Made by a program: the position numbers and the translations under genes. Below, piece after piece: positions 30,992 through 36,080 of a stretch of 36,080 nucleotides of DNA (its first letter is position 1; each line of letters opens with the position of its first letter). This stretch comes from Desulfobacteraceae bacterium (GTDB lineage Bacteria; Desulfobacterota; Desulfobacteria; Desulfobacterales; Desulfobacteraceae): NCBI GenBank assembly GCA_003353855.1, contig PIVS01000005.1:1-36080 (forward strand), in the 5' to 3' direction. The notes under the pieces were generated by a model that was given only the letters and a program-made list of their open reading frames with translations, searched no databases and was not told the DNA's origin.

Positions 30992-31744
30992 ATGGGTGAT
31001 CCCATTCTAAGAGTGGAAAATATAGGTAAATCGTTTAATGGCGAGGTTATTCTCAAGGGCGTGGATTTATGCCTGAACAAGGGGGAGATCAAAATTCTCA
31101 TCGGGCCTTCAGGGGGAGGAAAAAGCACTCTGCTCCAGTGTATGAACTGCCTGGTGCACCCGGATTCAGGCAAAATCTGGCTGGAAGAAAAACCCGTGGA
31201 TATCGCCACTAAAAAGGAACTCTATGCTTTTCGGCAGCAGGTGGGGATGATTTTTCAAGATTTCAATCTGTTTGACCATTTGACAGCCCTGGATAATCTG
31301 ACCATTGCCCTTCGCAGGGTTAAAAAGATGGGCATAAAAGCGGCAACAGCCCGTGCCATGACAGAACTTACCCAGGTGGGCCTGGCTGACAAAACACATT
31401 TGTATCCGGCAGAACTTTCCGGGGGGCAAAAGCAGCGGGTTGCCATTGCGAGGGCATTGGCCATGGATCCTAAGGTGCTTCTTCTGGATGAACCAACCTC
31501 GGCTTTGGACCCGGAGGTGATGGGGGAGGTAATCGATGTAATCCGAAACCTGGCAAAAAAGGGGATGACCATGATTATGGCCACCCACCAGATTAACCTT
31601 ATCAGCACCCTGGCCGATGAAATTCTCTTCATGGAAGCGGGATCTGTGGTGGAACAGGGACAGCCCAAAGATTTGCTGGTCCAGGGGACCCGAAGCCAGG
31701 ACTTCTGCAATAAACTCAACAGTCTCACCGGAGAAGGCAAGTAA
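30992..31744 (+). CDS. Amino-acid ABC transporter ATPase
   Basis: A 250-residue ATPase of the GlnQ/HisP group. Walker A GPSGGGKST at 38-46, Q-loop IFQDFNLFDHLTALDN, signature LSGGQ at 142-146, Walker B VLLLDEP at 162-168 and switch His199 (ATHQ). It energises import by the two permeases on either side of it in the operon. Its stop overlaps the ATG of the second permease by one base (TAATG). All motifs are intact. Confidence 0.95.
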   Translation: MGDPILRVENIGKSFNGEVILKGVDLCLNKGEIKILIGPSGGGKSTLLQCMNCLVHPDSGKIWLEEKPVDIATKKELYAFRQQVGMIFQDFNLFDHLTALDNLTIALRRVKKMGIKAATARAMTELTQVGLADKTHLYPAELSGGQKQRVAIARALAMDPKVLLLDEPTSALDPEVMGEVIDVIRNLAKKGMTMIMATHQINLISTLADEILFMEAGSVVEQGQPKDLLVQGTRSQDFCNKLNSLTGEGK

Positions 31745-32406
31745 TGCTCTCCCCTTTTTATCAGGAACTTTTTGAATCCTTGAACCGTGGGCTTATCATG
31801 AGCATCGGGCTCATCGTCCCTTCCGCCCTGGGCGGTGTTTTAATCGGTATCATTGTAGGAGTCCTCAGGGCATTTGGAGATTCCTTTGTCCGGAAAATCT
31901 GCAACATCTATGCTGCCATTTTCCGGGGTACCCCCCTGGTGGTTCAGCTTTTTATCCTTTACTTTGGTCTTCCCAACATCGGGATTTACCTGAGCCCTTA
32001 TACGGCGGCGGTGATCGGATTCATGTTGTGCAGCGGTGCCTATCAATCGGAATATATCCGGGGGGCTCTTCTTTCCATCAAGCAAAACCAGTATCTTGGG
32101 GCCCAGGCCTTGGGATTCTCCAAGTTTCAGTCCATTTTCTGGATCATCATTCCCCAGGCCGTGCGAAAGGCGCTGCCCGGGTGCGGGAATGAGATTGTTT
32201 ACCTGATCAAGTACTCTTCTTTGGCATATGTGGTGACCTTCATGGAGTTGACCGGAGAGGGGAAGACCCTTGCCACGGAATACTTTCGCTTTACCGAGGT
32301 GTTTGCCATCATCGGGCTTTATTATCTTCTTCTGGTTTCCCTGGCCATCCTGGCCTTAAAGAAGATCGAAAAGGCCATCCACGTTCCGGGATTCGGGAAA
32401 TCATAA
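31744..32406 (+). CDS. Amino-acid ABC transporter permease 2
   Basis: A 220-residue HisQ/GlnP-type permease. FRGTPLVVQLFILYFGLPNIG is the conserved family segment and GFSKFQSIFWIIIPQAVRKALPG the EAA loop. It starts within the stop codon of the ATPase gene (TAATG). The 3' end is marked by a 15-bp sequence (32389-32403) repeated directly after the stop. It is the last gene of the operon; an AEC permease remnant lies downstream on the same strand. Confidence 0.93.
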   Translation: MLSPFYQELFESLNRGLIMSIGLIVPSALGGVLIGIIVGVLRAFGDSFVRKICNIYAAIFRGTPLVVQLFILYFGLPNIGIYLSPYTAAVIGFMLCSGAYQSEYIRGALLSIKQNQYLGAQALGFSKFQSIFWIIIPQAVRKALPGCGNEIVYLIKYSSLAYVVTFMELTGEGKTLATEYFRFTEVFAIIGLYYLLLVSLAILALKKIEKAIHVPGFGKS

Positions 32407-32425
32407 ACAAGGATTCGGGAAATCA
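32389..32425 (+). repeat. 15-bp direct repeat across permease stop codon
   Basis: GGATTCGGGAAATCA occurs at 32389-32403 and again at 32411-32425, separated by seven bases, with the permease stop TAA just after the first copy begins to end (32404-32406). It is probably a small duplication at the edge of the deletion that left the downstream gene remnant. Confidence 0.9.
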
Positions 32426-32484
32426 GGCATAGAGCAGGGAAGCTCTTCCGCAAACTACCGGTATTCCCGGGAAATACCCCCCAG

Positions 32485-32695
32485 GTGCTGAATCAATATG
32501 TGATCTGGATTTCATTTCCGGCAACCGTGCTGCTTAAACTCAACGGGTTTGTCTTTGATACCTGCTGGTATTGTCTTTGGTTCCCTGGCCACCTTCGTCA
32601 CCATTGTCATGTCGGTTTACGGAAGGTCAACAAGGGTATCGGTGAAAACAATTTTGCTGCGGATCGTGAGTTTTCCGGCCTTGCTCCCACCCTGA
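32485..32695 (+). pseudogene. AEC-family (auxin efflux carrier-like) permease remnant
   Basis: One frame reads LNQYVIWISFPATVLLKLNG and resembles the second helix of AEC transporters (LNRFVIYVALPALLFL). About 30 codons later, in the next frame, AGIVFGSLATFVTIVMSVYG and TILLRIVSFPALLPP resemble a later membrane segment and the loop before it. The order fits an AEC protein with a large internal deletion and a frameshift. Start and end of the gene are missing. The family call is from pattern recognition only. Confidence 0.45.
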
Positions 32696-32756
32696 AGTCC
32701 ATGGCGAAAAAAAGATAATTTCTTCATGGTCTTCATGGTGGGAGTTGCAAAATTAA

Positions 32757-32915
32757 TTATTCTTTATCAAACTCATCTTTTGATGCGCCGCAGATGGGGC
32801 AGCACCAGTCATCGGGAAGATCTTCAAATTTGGTTCCCGGATCGATGTCATTGTCAGGATCACCGTCTGCAGGATCATACACATAACCGCAGGGTCCACA
32901 TACATATCTGTCCAT
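32757..32915 (-). CDS. rub: Rubredoxin (canonical), downstream of cytochrome bd genes
   Basis: A 52-residue rubredoxin with both knuckles in standard form: C6-G-P-C9-G and C-C-P-I-C-G, plus [17 protein letters not shown] and FEDLPDDW. It carries one electron on an Fe(Cys)4 centre in the cytoplasm. The ATG at 32915 has TTAAGGAAAG upstream. It lies 82 bases after a 30-codon membrane-peptide gene and 238 bases after cydB, all on the minus strand, so it may be the last gene of the cytochrome bd operon, which would be an unusual partner. Compare the variant at 21958. Confidence 0.93.
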   Translation of the reverse strand: MDRYVCGPCGYVYDPADGDPDNDIDPGTKFEDLPDDWCCPICGASKDEFDKE

Positions 32916-32997
32916 AATAACTTTCCTTAATTATTGATTAAAATATAGCCTATAAAATAGATTGCAACAAATCAATGCAAAGTAAAATAATGATCCC

Positions 32998-33090
32998 TTA
33001 CAATAGATCTGTTTTTTTAAGAGCAAGTATGGCACCTTTATAAGATGCAATTATCAAAACGACATAGAGTATCAAAAGTATTGCGCTCAT
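32998..33090 (-). CDS. 30-residue single-helix membrane peptide after cydB (CydX-like role?)
   Basis: A 30-codon frame (MSAILLILYVVLIIASYKGA then ILALKKTDLL) with one transmembrane helix and a short basic tail. The start has a clear AAAGGAAAG site seven bases before the ATG. It lies 62 bases after the cydB stop on the same strand. Small single-helix subunits such as CydX, CydS and CydY stabilise cytochrome bd oxidases, usually encoded just after cydB. The sequence has no similarity to E. coli CydX that I can see, so the role is inferred from size, topology and position. Confidence 0.6.
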   Translation of the reverse strand: MSAILLILYVVLIIASYKGAILALKKTDLL

Positions 33091-33152
33091 TAATATCTTT
33101 CCTTTATTTATAATAGTTTATCCATCTTCTTGTATTCAGAGGGACAAAACAA

Positions 33153-34301
33153 TTAGTATGATTCCTCATTGGTTACTTCTTCCACCGTCAGTTTTTTTGA
33201 ATCCATCAGTTTCCAGACATAGACGACATAGGCAAGGACAATGGGTATTCCCAGTGCAACATAGGTCATGATAGTCAAGGTGAACATGCTGGAGGATGAA
33301 TTATATATGGTTAGACTTGATTGGAGATCAAGTTTTGACGGATAAAATGCCGTGTTATTAAATGCCGGCAGAATAAGGACAACAAGACCTACAAATACAG
33401 TGCCCAACCCACTGAACCATATTCCTTTATTACTTGTTTTGAATGAGGATGAAACAACACCGTATAATACAAGAATAATTCCCAGAAGCAGCATTATCAG
33501 CAGGTGGGGCATGGCCAGAAGATTTGACAAATATTTAGAAGCAACCAGGGAAACCACCCCTGCATCATCCACACCAAATCCTTTCATCAAGAGAAGGCAG
33601 ATGAGCACATAAAGCAGAAAGGGCAGCGCAATGAGAAAATTACTCCATGCACCCTTTCGTAGTCTTGATTCGAGATCCGGGGTTGAACTGAGATCAATGC
33701 TGTTTAAAAGGTATAATGCGCCCAAAACCCTGGCATTAAATACCAGGAAAATTCCAAGAGAAAGATTGAAAAGGGAAAAAGCCGCTTCAAGTCCCCTCAG
33801 GTTGATCCCCAGCAGGGTATAATCCCAGGTGACCTTGTTGTATAGATCAAGTGTGAAATTTGAGCCGGTATAAAAAGTTCCCACGGCAGCCCCTATGAGC
33901 AAAATACCCACGGATCCGTTTATAAAAAGAAATCCTTCATAAACCGTTGATCCCAAAAGGTTGTTGGGTTTTTTTCGATATTGATAGCTGACAGCCTGAA
34001 TGATAAATGAAAAAAGAATCAGTATCCATACCCAATAGGCACCCCCGAAACTGGTTGCATAAAACTTGGGAAAAGCGGCAAACAAGGCACCGCCGAACAG
34101 GACAAGGGTTGTAAAGGGCATTTCCCATTTGCGCCCAAGGGAAGTGACGACTAAGGATTTTTCAATATCAGTTTTAGCGATTTGCCACAGAAGGGTCTGG
34201 CCCCCCTGGACAAAGGTGAGAAACAGGAAAAGAGCGCCCACAATGGAGGCAATTATCCACCAAAGCTGCTGCAAGGTTGTATAGTCGAGATTTGAAATCA
34301 T
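33153..34301 (-). CDS. cydB: Cytochrome bd-type quinol oxidase, subunit II
   Basis: A 382-residue protein with about nine hydrophobic segments, the normal CydB length. YTTLQQLWWIIASIVGALFLFLTFVQGGQTLLW is the conserved first helix and GRKWEMPFTTLVLFGGALFAAFP the next. The ATG at 34301 (AGGAGGG upstream, spacing slightly long) follows the cydA stop by one base, so the frame extending to 34325 is not needed. With CydA it forms the membrane-bound oxidase that reduces O2 to water with quinol electrons. In a sulfate reducer it would serve oxygen removal and possibly some energy conservation. Confidence 0.94.
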   Translation of the reverse strand: MISNLDYTTLQQLWWIIASIVGALFLFLTFVQGGQTLLWQIAKTDIEKSLVVTSLGRKWEMPFTTLVLFGGALFAAFPKFYATSFGGAYWVWILILFSFIIQAVSYQYRKKPNNLLGSTVYEGFLFINGSVGILLIGAAVGTFYTGSNFTLDLYNKVTWDYTLLGINLRGLEAAFSLFNLSLGIFLVFNARVLGALYLLNSIDLSSTPDLESRLRKGAWSNFLIALPFLLYVLICLLLMKGFGVDDAGVVSLVASKYLSNLLAMPHLLIMLLLGIILVLYGVVSSSFKTSNKGIWFSGLGTVFVGLVVLILPAFNNTAFYPSKLDLQSSLTIYNSSSSMFTLTIMTYVALGIPIVLAYVVYVWKLMDSKKLTVEEVTNEESY

Positions 34302-34302
34302 T

Positions 34303-35835
34303 TTAACGGCCCTCCTCCGGTCCAATGGATATTTGTTTGAGCATGATTGATATCTCCGCAGCCAGTAAAAGTGTAAATAATCCTAAAAACATGAAGAAAG
34401 TAATTTGAACATTGCTGGCTGCAAGATTTGTTGTTGCCACCTTAACAGGTAGGAGGCCGTTAATAGCCCAGGGCTGCCGACCCACCTCTGCCACAACCCA
34501 TCCGGACTGCTGGGCTATTAAACCAAGAAAACCCGATATCAAGCCAATGGGAAGCAGCCATTTTTTCTGGGTAAGGGTATCTTTCAGACCGTAAAAAAGA
34601 AAGAGGGCAAAAAGAACAGGGAAGAGACTGCCCAGGGTGATCATGATATGAAAAGCATAATAGGGAATCGCCACCGGTGGTACAGCTTCTTCAGGCTTGT
34701 CAAGATATCCGTAACCCATGTAATCTTGGTTCACCTTGAATTTTGCCAAGGACGTTTCAGCCTGTTGGCTGTTGTTTTCTTTTTGGGCCTGTTTAAATGC
34801 GGCAAGATCATTTATTGCCAATTTACCCTTGGCCATTTTTGATGCCACCCCTTCTATATTTTGTTCTTCATTGCCGTAAACAAGATCATCAATTCCCGGT
34901 ACAAATGAGTTAAGGGAACGATTTGCCAAAAGAGAAAGAATATAGGGGATTTTCATTTTTATGAGAAAAGCCTCCTGATCATCCCCGGGTTTTTTATTGG
35001 GATTGAGAATTCCGGCTTCAATGCTGGCCTTTGTCTCTCCTTTATACAGCCCCTCAAAGGCAGCAAGCTTCATGGGTTGCTTTTGAGCAACCTCATAGGC
35101 GGATTCATCTCCGGTAAGACCGACATAGCTTGCAGAAAGAAAGCCAAATACAGAGGCCACAATAATTGATTTTTTCGCCATTTGAATATGTCTGCCTCTT
35201 ATAAGGTACCAGCAGGAAATTGAGAGTACAAACAAAGAGGCCATTAAAAATCCGGAACTGGAGGTATGGACAAATTTAGAAATAGCCACAGGATTAAAAA
35301 CAACTTGGGCAAAGTCGTGCATTTCAAACCTTGCTGTTTCCGGATTGAAGATCATCCCCACCGGGTTTTGCATCCAGCCATTGGCCACAAGGATCCATAC
35401 GGCGGAAAGGTTTGAACCGATGGCCACCATCCATGTGGAAAAAAGATGAAATCGTTTTGATACCCTGTTCCATCCGAAAAACATGACTGCAAAAAAGGTT
35501 GCTTCAAGAAAAAAAGCAAAAATTCCCTCAATGGCAAGGGGGGCACCAAAGATATCTCCTACTATCCATGAATAGTTGGACCAGTTTGTTCCAAATTGAA
35601 ATTCAAGAATGATCCCCGTTGCAACGCCAATGGCAAAGTTGATGCCAAACAGGGTCATCCAGAATTTTGTAATGGACCGCCATTCCTTATTTCCGGTACG
35701 TACATAAATGGATTCAAAAAAGGCGCACAAAAAGGAAAGCCCCAATGTTAGCGGTACAAATATCCAGTGGTACATGGCGGTAAGTGCAAATTGAGCTCTG
35801 GCCCAGTTTACCATGCTCAAATCAATATCGATCAT
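34303..35835 (-). CDS. cydA: Cytochrome bd-type quinol oxidase, subunit I
   Basis: A 510-residue heme-bearing subunit. Heme ligands can be placed: H23 (AMYHWIFVPLT, b595), H190 (KFVHTSSSGF, b558) and M398 (FHIMITLG, b558). The quinol-binding Q-loop includes QKQPMKLAAFEG (252-263) and the GRQPW motif stands near residue 460. It has GTNWSNYSW and WVVAEVGRQPW as further family marks. A strong AGGAGGG site precedes the ATG. It lies directly downstream of a DUF4492 gene and one base upstream of cydB. The oxidase lies in the inner membrane. Confidence 0.96.
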   Translation of the reverse strand: MIDIDLSMVNWARAQFALTAMYHWIFVPLTLGLSFLCAFFESIYVRTGNKEWRSITKFWMTLFGINFAIGVATGIILEFQFGTNWSNYSWIVGDIFGAPLAIEGIFAFFLEATFFAVMFFGWNRVSKRFHLFSTWMVAIGSNLSAVWILVANGWMQNPVGMIFNPETARFEMHDFAQVVFNPVAISKFVHTSSSGFLMASLFVLSISCWYLIRGRHIQMAKKSIIVASVFGFLSASYVGLTGDESAYEVAQKQPMKLAAFEGLYKGETKASIEAGILNPNKKPGDDQEAFLIKMKIPYILSLLANRSLNSFVPGIDDLVYGNEEQNIEGVASKMAKGKLAINDLAAFKQAQKENNSQQAETSLAKFKVNQDYMGYGYLDKPEEAVPPVAIPYYAFHIMITLGSLFPVLFALFLFYGLKDTLTQKKWLLPIGLISGFLGLIAQQSGWVVAEVGRQPWAINGLLPVKVATTNLAASNVQITFFMFLGLFTLLLAAEISIMLKQISIGPEEGR

Positions 35836-35882
35836 TATTTTTCCCTCCTATTATAAATGAAGTACTATTTGTATTGTAGAGA

Positions 35883-36080
35883 TCATTTGCTTGGGTCAGC
35901 ATTCCTTGTGATTTGTTCAAGAACGTAATTTCCTTTTTCTTTATCGGTGTGAAAACTTGTATTCAAAAAGTTTGGAAAGAAAAAAAGCTTAAGGATCACA
36001 AACATCACAAAAAGCTTTATCAGGATGATTTTCCAGAGTTTTTTTCCCAGAGTCATCCCCTTAAACCCATCGCGATAAAA
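35883..36080 (-). CDS. DUF4492 family membrane protein (start cut by window edge)
   Basis: The last 65 codons of a minus-strand gene ending at 35883. FYRDGFKGMTLGKKLWKIILIKLFVMFVILKLFFFPNFL is one basic-flanked transmembrane helix and is the DUF4492 signature; the tail reads HTDKEKGNYVLEQIT. DUF4492 proteins are short single-helix proteins encoded just upstream of cydAB in Bacteroidetes and epsilonproteobacteria, where they are thought to belong to the cytochrome bd complex. Here the stop is 47 bases before the cydA start. Only the first few residues lie outside the window. Confidence 0.85.
   Translation of the reverse strand, partial: FYRDGFKGMTLGKKLWKIILIKLFVMFVILKLFFFPNFLNTSFHTDKEKGNYVLEQITRNADPSK

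Overview
The window reads as chromosomal DNA of an anaerobic, sulfate-reducing-type Desulfobacterota, most like the Desulfobacteraceae (Desulfobacter/Desulfobacula group). That placement is inferred from gene content: two A-type flavodiiron proteins, two rubredoxins, desulfoferrodoxin, rubrerythrin-type ferritin-like proteins, ferredoxin:thioredoxin reductase, an ADP-forming acyl-CoA synthetase and a 2-oxoacid:ferredoxin oxidoreductase next to citrate synthase. No tRNA, rRNA, CRISPR array, intact insertion sequence or phage module was seen.

Layout. 1-970 (minus): start of mlaE plus mlaF of a lipid-asymmetry ABC transporter. 1131-5123: an RsbW-like ATPase, an unknown gene in operon with flavodiiron gene 1, a two-domain RNase HI and a P-loop kinase. 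5795-8751 (plus): YbaK deacylase, DUF1456 protein, a small unknown protein, a TIGR01777 epimerase whose start lies in a tandem repeat, and a ferritin-like protein. 8955-10996: split ADP-forming acyl-CoA synthetase. 11039-11816: 5' stub of exonuclease III abutting an internal fragment of isocitrate dehydrogenase. 11838-14262 (minus): rubredoxin-like/membrane fusion, citrate synthase, ferredoxin:thioredoxin reductase catalytic subunit and glutaredoxin. 14464-17151: phased A-tract region, then korA-korB. 17197-19655: gene remnants, a flavodoxin, an APH-fold kinase and a small unknown gene. 19748-22119: desulfoferrodoxin facing a rubredoxin-flavodiiron-rubrerythrin operon. 22352-25912: SRPBCC-TIGR01777 fusion, a polytopic membrane protein and a DHH phosphoesterase. 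26427-28248: decayed hybrid histidine kinase. 28460-32406: MarR-GNAT regulator and a polar amino-acid ABC transporter. 32485-32695: AEC permease remnant. 32757-36080 (minus): DUF4492-cydA-cydB-30-aa membrane peptide-rubredoxin.

Two themes dominate. First, oxygen and superoxide handling: superoxide reductase, two O2/NO-reducing flavodiiron proteins with rubredoxin donors, peroxide-reducing ferritin-like proteins, a quinol-oxidising cytochrome bd operon and a ferredoxin-driven thiol system. The least described parts are a 30-aa membrane peptide gene and a rubredoxin gene downstream of cydAB, a rubredoxin with a shortened Cys-x-Cys first knuckle, and a rubredoxin-like domain fused to a histidine-containing membrane domain. 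Second, gene decay: about seven truncated or frameshifted gene pieces plus several short direct repeats suggest frequent small deletions. Central carbon genes (citrate synthase, Kor, an icd fragment) fit oxidation of acetyl units through a ferredoxin-linked TCA cycle, as is known for Desulfobacter; the link is inference.
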